Shown piece after piece: positions 42,744 to 51,576 of a DNA stretch of 64,000 nucleotides. The position numbers were made by a program, and so were the translations under genes. The DNA is taken from the NCBI RefSeq assembly GCF_002433005.1, contig NZ_DJHF01000022.1, positions 1 to 64,000 of the forward strand. The letters are read 5' to 3'. The notes beneath the pieces were generated by a model. It ran no database searches. It worked only from the letters and a program-made list of their open reading frames with translations, and was not told the origin of the DNA. The stretch comes from Acetomicrobium sp. UBA5826 (GTDB taxonomy: Bacteria; Synergistota; Synergistia; Synergistales; Acetomicrobiaceae). Numbering within the stretch: the stretch's first letter is position 1; every line of letters starts with the position of its first letter.

Positions 42744-43623
42744 GACATCGCCTCCACAGGCATTCAGCAATTCCGCTAGGGGTCACAACCAATGGATATG
42801 GAGCCAAGGTAGCCTCAACTCCCAATACCTTAGATATAACTTCCGAGGCACCTTGCATATTTGCTCCACCGCCAACGACTACGACCGGCACTCTCCCGAG
42901 AAAGCCGCTTTTGGTAAGATGGTCCTTTGCAATCAAACCCATCTTTTCAAATACGGGACGGACTATATTAAAGACTTTTTTGTGGGAATTTACGTCACGT
43001 TTTAATCTTTCGGCTTCGTCGAATGATATGCCCAAAGCGCCGGCAATAACTAACGTTACATGGGTACCCCCTGTTGGCTCGTCAGCAGAATACACCACTT
43101 CATCATCTGAAATCACAGCTATGCCCGTCGTGCCTCCGCCTATATCTATTATTGCTCCCCTTTTTAAACCCAAAGCTACCGCCGCAACCACGGGTTCCTC
43201 GTAGAGGCCGAGGCATGAAAATCCCAAGGCCTCTACCACATTAGCACACACTTCGGCAGTCCTTCTGGAAATCCCCGGCGGGTAGGCCGATGCGCCCACT
43301 CCGGGAAATTCATCGACTCCCAAACGCTCTCTCAATGTCATCAGGCAATGTTCCATGCCATCGATGGCGGCGATATAATCCACTATTACGCCATCGCGTA
43401 TGGAAGAACGGGAGTCGTATAAAGCAGCGGTAACAGGCTGACCCTGCTCATTCAATGCGACAAGCTTCATGTTAGTGGTGCCCAGATCGAAGCCGAGGTA
43501 AAGCTCCTCCCAATCTGCCAAAGGCTCGCTGCCGCCGAAGGCTTGATCGATAGATGCAAGCTTACCTAGGACATTTTCGTCGATTAAATCACCATGCAAG
43601 ACGCTTTGATTTCCGTAAGTCAT
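42724..43623 (-). CDS. eutJ: EutJ-like chaperone (actin/Hsp70 fold)
   Basis: A 299-residue protein with the Hsp70/actin ATPase pattern: YLGFDLGTTNMKLVAL (phosphate 1), RRTAEVCANVVEALGFSCLGLYEEPVAAAVAL (connect) and IIDIGGGTTGIAV (phosphate 2), then VVVVGGGANMQGA (adenosine motif). EutJ proteins are thought to help with enzyme assembly in the ethanolamine compartment; here one sits in a pdu operon, just before pduM-like and after pduL, in an ATGA overlap. Confidence 0.88.
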   Translation of the reverse strand: MTYGNQSVLHGDLIDENVLGKLASIDQAFGGSEPLADWEELYLGFDLGTTNMKLVALNEQGQPVTAALYDSRSSIRDGVIVDYIAAIDGMEHCLMTLRERLGVDEFPGVGASAYPPGISRRTAEVCANVVEALGFSCLGLYEEPVVAAVALGLKRGAIIDIGGGTTGIAVISDDEVVYSADEPTGGTHVTLVIAGALGISFDEAERLKRDVNSHKKVFNIVRPVFEKMGLIAKDHLTKSGFLGRVPVVVVGGGANMQGASEVISKVLGVEATLAPYPLVVTPSGIAECLWRRCHGGYCK

Positions 43624-44249
43624 ACCAAAACCCTCACGTAATCGCCTGTTTTCAAGCCACAGGCATTTGCCTCATCTATGTCCACATGAAACTCGCTCAC
43701 CATATTTGGACCTACTCTAACCCACACCCTTTTGAAAATAAGCCCCCGATCTCCCCCCACCTCCACGTCTACCTCCAGGCCGTCTTTTAGGCCAAGGGTT
43801 TCTGCTTCTGAGGGAGAAAGGTGCATATGACGCCAAGCCATGCCTACGCCTTTCTTTAAAACTATGTGCCCATTTGGTCCGATTACGACAAGGGGAGGGC
43901 AGGGTTGAGATGACCCGCTCTTAACCAGAGGTATGTCGATATGCAACTTTCTAGCATCCGAAGGCGCCATCTCAACCTGCGTGTTTTTCCTGGTAGGCCC
44001 CAAAATGCGGACGTTTTCCAATACCCCGCCCGCTGTGGCCAAAGTAACCGTCTCCTTACATGCATATTGCCCCGGCTGACGAAGATCGCGGACTTTGGTC
44101 AACATATAATCTTCACCAAACAAGATCTTGACATCCACTTCCGTAAGATGAATATGACGATTGCTAACTCCGGCTACAACCTGCGTCGGATCCGAGTCAA
44201 GCCTGTCCAATAATCTACGGACAACCTCCCTCACCAGAGCCTCATCCAT
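43620..44249 (-). CDS. pduL: Phosphotransacylase PduL
   Basis: A 209-residue PduL-type phosphotransacylase that converts propionyl-CoA and phosphate to propionyl-phosphate, recycling CoA. VAGVSNRHIHLTE and, later, MAWRHMHLSPSEAETLGL contain the two His-x-His metal sites, and each half forms a barrel. Residues 1-17 (MDEALVREVVRRLLDRL) look like an encapsulation helix. ATG 44249 is preferred over GTG 44258, which abuts the ribosome-binding site. No propionate kinase (pduW) is seen, so ATP would be made by another kinase. Confidence 0.94.
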   Translation of the reverse strand: MDEALVREVVRRLLDRLDSDPTQVVAGVSNRHIHLTEVDVKILFGEDYMLTKVRDLRQPGQYACKETVTLATAGGVLENVRILGPTRKNTQVEMAPSDARKLHIDIPLVKSGSSQPCPPLVVIGPNGHIVLKKGVGMAWRHMHLSPSEAETLGLKDGLEVDVEVGGDRGLIFKRVWVRVGPNMVSEFHVDIDEANACGLKTGDYVRVLV

Positions 44250-44298
44250 AATTAACACATCCTCTTAGATAGCATTTTCTCTTTGCAAAGCAATCGAA

Positions 44299-44613
44299 CT
44301 AATCCCTTTGCACATCAACTGGCTCGGTCTTGGGAGCCTCTTCATGGGGTAATATGCCCTCGGTATCTGTATGCGGTCTTGGGATGACATGGGACGACAC
44401 GACTTCTCCCACTCTCGATGCAGCGGCCACTCCTGCATCGACAGCTGCTTTTACCGCTCCAACGTCACCTCTTACCATGACGGTCACCAATCCAGCTCCT
44501 GAAAACCTCTGTCCCGCCAAATGGACATTTGCAGCTTTTACCATGGCATCCGCTGCCTCTATAGCACCGATAAGCCCTCTAGTTTCGATCATTCCCAGGG
44601 CTTCCTGAGTCAT
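44299..44613 (-). CDS. pduJ: Hexameric shell protein (PduA/PduJ type)
   Basis: A 104-residue BMC-H protein almost identical in its core to the PduA encoded at 51298 (ALGMIETRGLIGAIEAADAMVKAANVHL; GLVTVMVRGDVGAVKAAVDAGVAAA). It differs by the tail PHEEAPKTEPVDVQRD, a polar extension. GGGAGGGG lies 6 nt before the ATG. Its start overlaps the PduK-like gene by 35 nt. It forms the flat shell facets with PduA. Confidence 0.92.
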   Translation of the reverse strand: MTQEALGMIETRGLIGAIEAADAMVKAANVHLAGQRFSGAGLVTVMVRGDVGAVKAAVDAGVAAASRVGEVVSSHVIPRPHTDTEGILPHEEAPKTEPVDVQRD

Positions 44614-45178
44614 GAGCTTCCCCTCCCTTGTTATTTACATTTACGTTTCGACTGCCCCTTTTCTGCGTCTTCTTCGAACTTGTTTTGCTTGATCTCTTCC
44701 TTCTGTCCTGCTCCGGTTTTATAAAATCTTCTTCAACTTCGGTAGCTTCGGCTTTTAATTCTTCATCATGCTTCGGAGGTGTATTCCGATCTGCTTCGTC
44801 CTCAGTCTCTCTTTCATCTGAAACGATTGGCTCACTCTTTTCCGCCTTTTTGCTAGGAAGAAGCGAATCAAGCCACTCCTCTGACCCCAAGGTCGCTTTG
44901 TTATAAGCCAATGTCTCGCCAATTCCTCGTCCGGGCCTTGGGATAACATCAATTGACCATACTCGATTGACCCCTTCGGAGGCAGCTTTAGCGGCAGATA
45001 GGGCAGCTTTCACTGCACTTACGTCTCCTGCAATTTTTACTGTCATCATGCCGCCTTGAGAATTTTCTCGTCCTATCAGGGTAATATTTGCGGCCTTTAA
45101 AGCAGCATCTGCAGCAGCTACGGCAGCCACCAACCCTATTGTCTCTATGAACCCCAAGGCTAACTTAATATCCTGCAC
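44579..45178 (-). CDS. BMC shell protein with long charged tail (PduK-like)
   Basis: Residues ~5-95 are a BMC domain (LGFIETIGLVAAVAAADAALKAANITLIG; VKIAGDVSAVKAALSAAKAASE). The remaining ~100 residues are a low-complexity tail rich in Glu, Lys, Arg and Ser, first acidic, then basic (EQDRRKRSSKTSSKK), likely disordered and able to bind proteins or nucleic acid. PduK of Salmonella also has a BMC domain with an extension. The start is GTG 45178, 9 nt after AAAGGGGG. The tail may attach the compartment to other cell parts. Confidence 0.8.
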   Translation of the reverse strand: MQDIKLALGFIETIGLVAAVAAADAALKAANITLIGRENSQGGMMTVKIAGDVSAVKAALSAAKAASEGVNRVWSIDVIPRPGRGIGETLAYNKATLGSEEWLDSLLPSKKAEKSEPIVSDERETEDEADRNTPPKHDEELKAEATEVEEDFIKPEQDRRKRSSKTSSKKTQKRGSRNVNVNNKGGEAHDSGSPGNDRN

Positions 45179-45196
45179 ACTGGGGATCCCCCTTTC

Positions 45197-45658
45197 CTAA
45201 GCCAAACCCATTTGTCGCAAAACTTTAGCGATTACTGCAGCAACCTCTTGTTCGCTCGCTTGTCCGCGGGCCTTACCCTTATTGAAAGTGCCCTTGGCTA
45301 ATTGGGGCATTGGGGGCAGGGGAAGGCCTTTGACCAAACGTGCTGCTGCCTGCCCCAACCAACGAAGCGCTCCTCCGTCCTCGTGATAAATCAATGGCTT
45401 CCCCGGATCGAGATTTGCTAAGGTTAAGGCACACCCTTCTTGAGTAACGCCTATTCCGACCCGCAAACGGGATCGATTTGCTGCTTCCCATGCGAGCTTT
45501 TTGGCATCTCCCTCCATGACATCCCATGCCAGAGGAACCCCCTCTTCCTCGGCACCGATACCCACCTCGCCGGCAATAGACCTGGAGGACTCGTCAAGCA
45601 ACAGCAAAATCGTGGGTCGTTCCTCTTTCATCTCGCCCAATCTACCGCACCAAGTCAT
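45197..45658 (-). CDS. pduH: Diol dehydratase reactivase, small subunit
   Basis: A 153-residue protein with ILLLLDESSRSIAGEVGIGAEEEGVPLAWDVMEGDAKKLAWEAANRSRLRVGIGV, the PduH/DdrB core (cited by its key part EEEGVPLAWD), and a C-terminal extension ending in an unstructured KGKARGQASE and a helix. It exchanges damaged B12 from the dehydratase in concert with PduG. Slightly longer than Salmonella PduH (116). ATG 45658 overlaps the PduG stop (ATGA). Confidence 0.92.
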   Translation of the reverse strand: MTWCGRLGEMKEERPTILLLLDESSRSIAGEVGIGAEEEGVPLAWDVMEGDAKKLAWEAANRSRLRVGIGVTQEGCALTLANLDPGKPLIYHEDGGALRWLGQAAARLVKGLPLPPMPQLAKGTFNKGKARGQASEQEVAAVIAKVLRQMGLA

Positions 45659-47490
45659 AAAGCCTTCCTCCCAGCGCTCGATAGAACAAGACCGGTCGCC
45701 ACAGCATTGCGCGGCCCTAAACTACCCCTGATATTCCCTCTCCCGGCAACGACGGAATACTTGGCCAATTCTTCCGTGATCATGCTTGGAATTTCGAAAT
45801 CCAGAGCAGAACCTCCGACGAGCACCACAAAATCTATGAGACGTATATTTTGTGCCGGGGCGACACGCTTTAAAGCCCTTAAAGCATTTGTCACGAAGAC
45901 CTCTTTCTTTGCCTTCCTCCTTACATCCCTGATCTTTTCGATAGATGTATCCAACAAAATCGGACTTAAAAAGTCCTCTTTTATCATCAAGGCAACTCTA
46001 CCGAATAGCTCGGGAGCCAGAGGCTTTTCAAAAAACCTCACCGTTCCATCCTCGAGGCGGACGTGGAAAACGCTTTCGACCTTGCATAGAGGATGTTCTT
46101 TAATGTTCTCGACTAACTCCATATCATCTATGCCCAATTCGCTGGAAATTATGGTGTTAACCATGTTACCCGCGCCCGCCAGATGAATGAGTTCTACCTG
46201 ACTATTAGAGCGGAGCAGTGAGGCATCGGTGCTGCCAGCACCCAAATCCAAGACCGCCAGAGGAGCATCCGTTCCGGGAGTGGTCAATGCTCCCAAAACT
46301 GCCATTTCGGCCTCAACCCCTCCGATTTCGACTTTTACGCCCATATCGGACTCTATTGCAGAGGCCAATTTTTGCATTGGCAGTTCCTGGGCTTCTACCA
46401 TTACGGCCAAAGCCACTCCGGTTTCCATTGCAAATTCCTCTGCCAAGCCTCCCACGACTCTCTGGGGAACCATTGTATCGACTGCCAATAGATCTTTGAT
46501 GTGTATCTCCCCCAGAGGCAAACCCGTCAATTCCGACATGGTCTTACGAACCCGCTCCATCATTCCCCCAACGTTGGTGCCTGGTTGGCCAAAAATATCA
46601 GTAATGGGCCAATTAGCATCAACAATTTCCATGATCGCCTTGGCGCCTTCGTCAATGTTGATGCTCCTCTTGCCCGTTGGGCCTAGGATATACAGCTCTC
46701 CGGCTGGAATACGCCTTTCCTTCACCTCGCCCAAGGGTGTCCGTATCACAACGGCTGACCTGTTGCCTATTAGGGCCTTGGCAACGGGAACGATCTGACG
46801 AGTTTCATCGGAAGACAAACCAAAAATAGTTGCAATACCGTAAGGATTGGACAAAAGTTCCACAGATCTTCCCGGAGGAGCTACCTCCACACAGCACTGC
46901 ATGCCCAAAGGAACACGATCGATTGCCTTGACTTCGTCGACAATAGGAATAGTTTTATTGATCCGGTTTGCTATAAGCACTCCGTCGTCTGACTGGCAAA
47001 TAACCCCATTGACGGCTATTCCACGAGATAAGGCTAGATTGATCATGTTTGCAGCCTCTTCAAAACTAACGCTTTCTGGAATGACAACTACCACAGGATC
47101 TTCAGGCTTCGTCTTTCCGAGATCGTAAATCGATATCGTCCTTCCAACGCCAATCCCAACTCCGCCCGGCGTCGATGGATTATGACCGATCATCGTTGAC
47201 TCGGTAATGATTGTTTCGGTAATAGTCTCCATTGCAACGTCTCCGATCACAGGAGCTGCCTTGTTCAATCGAATTATGTCGATCCTTTTGAAATCTTCAT
47301 GTGGCCATCCCGCTTGCTCCAGAGCAAGAGACAGAGCTCGGCGAACGCCGGTTACGTTCTGCAATGTTCCCTTTATTCCCGTAGTATAGGCAGTAGAGGA
47401 AGAGATGAAGTCCACCGAGCCATCTTCCACTCGCGCAAGGGCCACTTCAGTAGTAGCATTTCCTATGTCAACGCCAGCAATAATAGGCAC
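45655..47490 (-). CDS. pduG: Diol dehydratase reactivase, large subunit
   Basis: A 611-residue DdrA/PduG ATPase with MPIIAGVDIGNATTEVAL at the start, LAVLDLGAGSTDASL as the second phosphate motif and VVLVGGSALDFEIP as the adenosine motif. It releases inactive cobalamin from the dehydratase using ATP. The start is GTG 47490 with AGGAGGG upstream. Almost the same length as Salmonella PduG (610). Confidence 0.95.
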   Translation of the reverse strand: MPIIAGVDIGNATTEVALARVEDGSVDFISSSTAYTTGIKGTLQNVTGVRRALSLALEQAGWPHEDFKRIDIIRLNKAAPVIGDVAMETITETIITESTMIGHNPSTPGGVGIGVGRTISIYDLGKTKPEDPVVVVIPESVSFEEAANMINLALSRGIAVNGVICQSDDGVLIANRINKTIPIVDEVKAIDRVPLGMQCCVEVAPPGRSVELLSNPYGIATIFGLSSDETRQIVPVAKALIGNRSAVVIRTPLGEVKERRIPAGELYILGPTGKRSINIDEGAKAIMEIVDANWPITDIFGQPGTNVGGMMERVRKTMSELTGLPLGEIHIKDLLAVDTMVPQRVVGGLAEEFAMETGVALAVMVEAQELPMQKLASAIESDMGVKVEIGGVEAEMAVLGALTTPGTDAPLAVLDLGAGSTDASLLRSNSQVELIHLAGAGNMVNTIISSELGIDDMELVENIKEHPLCKVESVFHVRLEDGTVRFFEKPLAPELFGRVALMIKEDFLSPILLDTSIEKIRDVRRKAKKEVFVTNALRALKRVAPAQNIRLIDFVVLVGGSALDFEIPSMITEELAKYSVVAGRGNIRGSLGPRNAVATGLVLSSAGRKAL

Positions 47491-47517
47491 TGAAGACCCT
47501 CCTTTTTAACTGTGCCG

Positions 47518-48060
47518 CTATTCCGGTATATCGCCACGTAAAAGTTTGCGTCGCTCGTAAACAGAGACCGCTTCTCTAACGAAGGTGGCACATGCCGTTG
47601 CGTTATATTTGTTCTCAAGCTCATCGGCAATTGCCATGAGTTCTTCCTTGGTCGATCTATGTGGTCTTAGAGCGTTATAGATCTCCAACACCCTTTCATC
47701 GGGCACTTTCGTCAATTCGGCAGCTCTTCTTAAATTTGATGCCACCTGACGCCTTCCGGCCGACTCTGCTATTTCCGCCTGCATCAACAAGGCTTCCGGA
47801 GCAATTCGAAAGTCCTCAAAGGTAGCCCTGCCCTGCAAGACAGCATCTAAGGTGAGTTCGCTAAAGGCATTTCCCCTTGGACTCTTTATGGTGTCGGGCT
47901 TTTTGGAACCTAAGGGATAATCCTTTACGGAAAGGCTCCCTTTCTGTCCCGTGCTTTCTTTTGGAGTGGGGGGCTTTCCTTCTCCTCCCGAAGAACTCAT
48001 ACCCTTTAAGACCTCTTTTACCAGTTCAGCTATCATTTCTTCATTAAGCATTTGAGCCAA
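47518..48060 (-). CDS. pduE: Propanediol/glycerol dehydratase, small subunit
   Basis: A 180-residue gamma subunit: DYPLGSKKPDTIKSPRGNAFSELTLDAVLQG and LEIYNALRPHRSTKEELMAIADELE are the family hallmarks. The N-terminus (LNEEMIAELVKEVLKGM) is an amphipathic helix followed by a Gly/Lys/Pro linker, probably an encapsulation peptide. TTG 48060 has GAGGGGG 8 nt upstream. 16 nt after pduD. Confidence 0.94.
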   Translation of the reverse strand: MAQMLNEEMIAELVKEVLKGMSSSGGEGKPPTPKESTGQKGSLSVKDYPLGSKKPDTIKSPRGNAFSELTLDAVLQGRATFEDFRIAPEALLMQAEIAESAGRRQVASNLRRAAELTKVPDERVLEIYNALRPHRSTKEELMAIADELENKYNATACATFVREAVSVYERRKLLRGDIPE

Positions 48061-48075
48061 CTTTAACGCCCCCTC

Positions 48076-48735
48076 TTATTCGAAACGAACTTCAAGCTCC
48101 ATCGGTGACTTGGAGCGGTCTAAATAGCGCACTTCTTTATTGTGTAATAGTGCTGCAATACCCTGATAACGAGGACGAGCCATGGGATCGTTTCTTGTCG
48201 GCACCGGAGTGGGATGTTCCCCTTTAGCATATTTCGCCGCATTGCGGCCTATTGCCCTGAAAACTTCGGCATCGAGAAGGGGTGCCTGGGGAAAAAGTTC
48301 TAAATTGTTCAGTGGGTTAAGATCCCGTTGATGTATGACCGTCGTGCCCCTGGACAATATACCGATACCTATGCCCGAACCGGACAACTTAGCGCCCTGG
48401 TGAGCTATGAACCCCACATCGGCAGTGTGATATACGCGCACAAGTCTTGGTTTAAGACCTTCTTCTTCAATACCTGCAAAGACCTGCCTCAAAACCTCGC
48501 TATGAGGGACTCCCACTATCGTTTCGGTAAACACGGTTCCAAAGGCCGGAGGGATGGCAACTACCACTTCCTTTGGATCGGTCCCCTTCTTAGCCACACC
48601 AACCTCCACTAAAGTCATTTTCCCTCCCCTTTGAGGCAGGGTGGCCGTGGGGGAAGACGTCTTGGCCTGCTCTCCCATTACTTCTTGTAAAACTTCCGCT
48701 ATTACCTTTTTAATCAATTCTTCGTTGACCTGCAT
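48076..48735 (-). CDS. pduD: Propanediol/glycerol dehydratase, medium subunit
   Basis: A 219-residue beta subunit. The body (KKGTDPKEVVVAIPPAFGTVFTETIVGVPHSEVLRQV) and the HQRDLNPLNNLELFPQAP stretch match the family and touch B12. Residues 1-20 (MQVNEELIKKVIAEVLQEVM) form the targeting helix typical of PduD. GGGAGGGG lies 5-6 nt upstream of its ATG. Confidence 0.94.
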   Translation of the reverse strand: MQVNEELIKKVIAEVLQEVMGEQAKTSSPTATLPQRGGKMTLVEVGVAKKGTDPKEVVVAIPPAFGTVFTETIVGVPHSEVLRQVFAGIEEEGLKPRLVRVYHTADVGFIAHQGAKLSGSGIGIGILSRGTTVIHQRDLNPLNNLELFPQAPLLDAEVFRAIGRNAAKYAKGEHPTPVPTRNDPMARPRYQGIAALLHNKEVRYLDRSKSPMELEVRFE

Positions 48736-48748
48736 TGTCTTCCCCTCC

Positions 48749-50419
48749 CTATACGTCCTCGGGCCTTATCGCCCAGGGGATTTCCTTTATTTCCTTCCAA
48801 CGCTCTTCCGATATCCTGTAGCCCGTGCCGGGGCCCTGGTAATCGTTGGGGTCGTTGACGGCACTGTAAACTGTACCATCGCTGTCTATCCATGCAGATG
48901 TCTGCAAATAGTCTCCGGAAACCCGCTGGCGCATCATCATTACGATAGCTTCAGCTATATCTCTGAAACCCCTTTGAGCTAGTATTTTGACAATGTCAAT
49001 GCCGTTTATACCCTCGTTCAAAAGCCTTTCCGCCGCCCTCAAGTCCTCAGTCACGTTTCTGTCAGGCAAATCTTTGCTGCCGTTAGCATAAGTTGCAGCT
49101 TCGACTTCGGCATCGGTTATGGGCGGAAATCCCAGCGCATCGTAAACGGCCTGGAGCGCTCTTGCCGCCTTATTGCGGACAGCGACTACTTCTTCTTCGG
49201 AGACAGGCTTATTACCGCCGTCGACCTTGAAATCACGCTGAATAGCCAAATAATCGTCCATATCCTCAATATCCCAGTTGGAACCGGCAAACATGTTGTC
49301 GTAATTGGGTACGCCTGAATAACCGGAGAAGATGAGATCTGTCCCGGAGAAAAGCTGAGGTATGGTGCGTGCAGTTCGCCTCAAGTCCGAATGCGAGAAG
49401 GTCTGGTCGTTACCTGAAGCAACTTCCATATCAAGCGTAACGGTAATCAAGTTTTCTGCCGCAACGGCCCTTAAGCCGCTTGGAACGGCTCCGGGAACTC
49501 CTATGCAGGAGATGGAGCCATTCTGCAGACCCTGCACTCCGGCGCCTTTGGTTATCATAACGCACCTGGTTTCAAGATATAGCATGCTTTTCCCCTCGGC
49601 TGCACCCATCTGAACCTCTGAACCGGTGCCGCTGGTGAAGCGCATTTTCAGCCCTCGACTTGCATAGGCAGATGCCAAAAAAGCTTTAGACCAAGGCGTA
49701 TCGTCCCCGTCTATAAACACGCTTTCGGTGCCATATACGGATACCGTTTCAGCGTAACTCGTAAGCCCTCTCATTCCTATCTGTAGTTCGAAGGCCTCTT
49801 CAAGAGCGCATTGGGTGAGTACCCCTGGCCTGCCGGTCTGAGAACCTATCAGCAATGAGAGCGCGTTTAAAGGAGCATATCGATTCACGCCCACCGTTGT
49901 TTCCAGTTCCACAAATCCCCTCAGAGCTCCTTCAGCGGCATCGGCAGCAAGCTGGACAGGATGATCCTTTGCGCTCGTGATGTGAGCCTGGTTTGCAGGA
50001 GTCTTGCGGGATCTCATTTTGGATATGCCCATCATTATTTCGACGATGTTCAAACAGTCCATTACGTTGTTTATCTTGGCCGGCGTCAAACCCTGAAAGA
50101 TCTTTGTGACTTCATTTCTCGATACATTGGGATCCACCAACATCTTCGCCAGTTCTAGATCACTTTTTGCCATGGCTTGCGGAGCTATCTCGATATCGAT
50201 AGCATAATTAGCAATGAACTGTTCTATCATGTCGAAGTCATCGCGTTTTTTGCCATCCATTTCGGTAATTTTGCCGTTTTCGATCTTTATTGACGGAACT
50301 GGGTCCTTGGGGCTTCCCATTGCATAAAGTCCTACATCCACCCATTCGGCAATAAAACCGTCTTTATGTACCGGCCTATTGTTCAGTACTTCAAATCTTT
50401 TGCTCTTCTTCTCAGCCAA
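48749..50419 (-). CDS. pduC: Propanediol/glycerol dehydratase, large subunit
   Basis: The 556-residue catalytic subunit of the B12-dependent dehydratase, with SKRFEVLNNRPVHKDGFIAEWVDVGL at the start, SGTGSEVQMGAAEGKSMLYLE, TLDMEVASGNDQTFSHSD and GYSGVPNYDNMFAGSN. It abstracts hydrogen from a 1,2-diol or glycerol, giving an aldehyde. TTG 50419, 9 nt after GGAGGGG, agrees with the length of Salmonella PduC (554), whereas the earlier TTG 50446 would include the ribosome-binding site. I cannot tell from these residues whether propanediol or glycerol is preferred. Confidence 0.94.
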   Translation of the reverse strand: MAEKKSKRFEVLNNRPVHKDGFIAEWVDVGLYAMGSPKDPVPSIKIENGKITEMDGKKRDDFDMIEQFIANYAIDIEIAPQAMAKSDLELAKMLVDPNVSRNEVTKIFQGLTPAKINNVMDCLNIVEIMMGISKMRSRKTPANQAHITSAKDHPVQLAADAAEGALRGFVELETTVGVNRYAPLNALSLLIGSQTGRPGVLTQCALEEAFELQIGMRGLTSYAETVSVYGTESVFIDGDDTPWSKAFLASAYASRGLKMRFTSGTGSEVQMGAAEGKSMLYLETRCVMITKGAGVQGLQNGSISCIGVPGAVPSGLRAVAAENLITVTLDMEVASGNDQTFSHSDLRRTARTIPQLFSGTDLIFSGYSGVPNYDNMFAGSNWDIEDMDDYLAIQRDFKVDGGNKPVSEEEVVAVRNKAARALQAVYDALGFPPITDAEVEAATYANGSKDLPDRNVTEDLRAAERLLNEGINGIDIVKILAQRGFRDIAEAIVMMMRQRVSGDYLQTSAWIDSDGTVYSAVNDPNDYQGPGTGYRISEERWKEIKEIPWAIRPEDV

Positions 50420-50449
50420 TTTGTTCGCCCCCTCCGTATTCGACAATCC

Positions 50450-51274
50450 CTAAATGTAAGGGGTCGTAGCCGATTTGGGCTCGGCACCCATTGCGCCAAG
50501 CAGCTTTTTGCCTATCATTCTTGCCGCTATCAAAGCCTGCCTAACGGCGCCGGAATCACCCGTGAAGGTTATAACCACTTCGTTAGTAAGGGATAATCCT
50601 TTTGTAGGCGACAAGTAATCGATCAAATCAACTTCAGCGGCCTTCAAAGCCGCATCACTCATGACGAAACCAATGCCTGCAGGAGCTCCCACTATTAATC
50701 CGAAGGCCTTTCCGACAGGCGCGTTGAAGGCTTTATTGCAGGCATAGCTGGCCCTGGCAGTATATTGAAATTCAAGATGTCCTGCGTCATTCGCATAAAC
50801 ATCTCCGAAGGTGCGGCGCAAGTCCTTCAAAGCCACCTCAATGGCTCTTCTTGCATCGGATACGTCCTCCGCCCCGAAAATTATCAACGATCCGTGACCG
50901 GCTCCACCTTTGGTATCCCTGGGAAGCTCTATGGACACTATCTCGGTATTGGTAGCTTTTACCGCCTCATCGGCAGCCATTATTTGAGGCCCTGCACCTG
51001 TTCTGCCCGAAAAGATCCCCACGGATCTGAACTTTTTGTCTATGCCCAACTTTTCGTGAAGCATAGGCTCAACGTTGGCCACGACCAGGCCGATGGTGTC
51101 GCCCTCGGAGATGCCGACGTACTCGGTAACGCCAACGACGCTCTGTACGCTCACATTTGGCGTTTCACACTTCTCCTTTTCTTGCGCAGCCTTCTCGGGG
51201 GTTACGACAGTGCTGCCGCTTCCGAGGCGTTTCATAACTTCGTCCATGACCTTTTGCATGATATCCTGTTCCAT
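50450..51274 (-). CDS. pduB: Trimeric tandem-BMC shell protein
   Basis: A 274-residue PduB-like protein. Two BMC domains follow (residues ~55-150 and ~160-260), with GDTIGLVVANVEP and FGLIVGAPAGIGFVMSDAALKAA at their cores. The first ~20 residues (MEQDIMQKVMDEVMKRLGSG) look like the helix that binds enzyme cores to the shell. ATG 51274 is 7 nt after GGAGGT. Close to Salmonella PduB in length (270). Confidence 0.93.
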   Translation of the reverse strand: MEQDIMQKVMDEVMKRLGSGSTVVTPEKAAQEKEKCETPNVSVQSVVGVTEYVGISEGDTIGLVVANVEPMLHEKLGIDKKFRSVGIFSGRTGAGPQIMAADEAVKATNTEIVSIELPRDTKGGAGHGSLIIFGAEDVSDARRAIEVALKDLRRTFGDVYANDAGHLEFQYTARASYACNKAFNAPVGKAFGLIVGAPAGIGFVMSDAALKAAEVDLIDYLSPTKGLSLTNEVVITFTGDSGAVRQALIAARMIGKKLLGAMGAEPKSATTPYI

Positions 51275-51297
51275 CAATCACACCTCCACAAGCTGGC

Positions 51298-51576
51298 TTA
51301 GCCCAGTTTAGGCAAAAGCTTCTCGGTATCGCTGTGTGGCCTTGGAATGACGTGAACCGAAACTATCTCGCCTACACGTTTCGCCGAGGCCGCTCCCGCA
51401 TCAACCGCTGCCTTCACCGCTCCAACGTCACCGCGAACCATTACGGTAACCAGGCCCGAGCCAATTTTCTCGTAGCCGATAAGCCTGACGTTCGCTGCTT
51501 TGACCATTGCATCGGCAGCCTCGATGGCTCCGACCAGTCCCTTTGTTTCGATCATACCCAACGCTTCTCCATTCAC
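51298..51576 (-). CDS. pduA: Hexameric shell protein
   Basis: A 92-residue BMC-H protein, the major facet tile through which substrate passes: ALGMIETKGLVGAIEAADAMVKAANVRLIG and GLVTVMVRGDVGAVKAAVDAGAASA are typical of PduA/J. GTG 51576 overlaps the pduV stop as GTGA; the earlier GTG 51588 would lie in the ribosome-binding site. It is almost identical in its core to the J-type protein at 44299. Confidence 0.93.
   Translation of the reverse strand: MNGEALGMIETKGLVGAIEAADAMVKAANVRLIGYEKIGSGLVTVMVRGDVGAVKAAVDAGAASAKRVGEIVSVHVIPRPHSDTEKLLPKLG

Noticed and set aside
45440..46186. Plus-strand open frame opposite pduG and pduH
   Set aside because: Antisense to two conserved genes, composition not protein-like.
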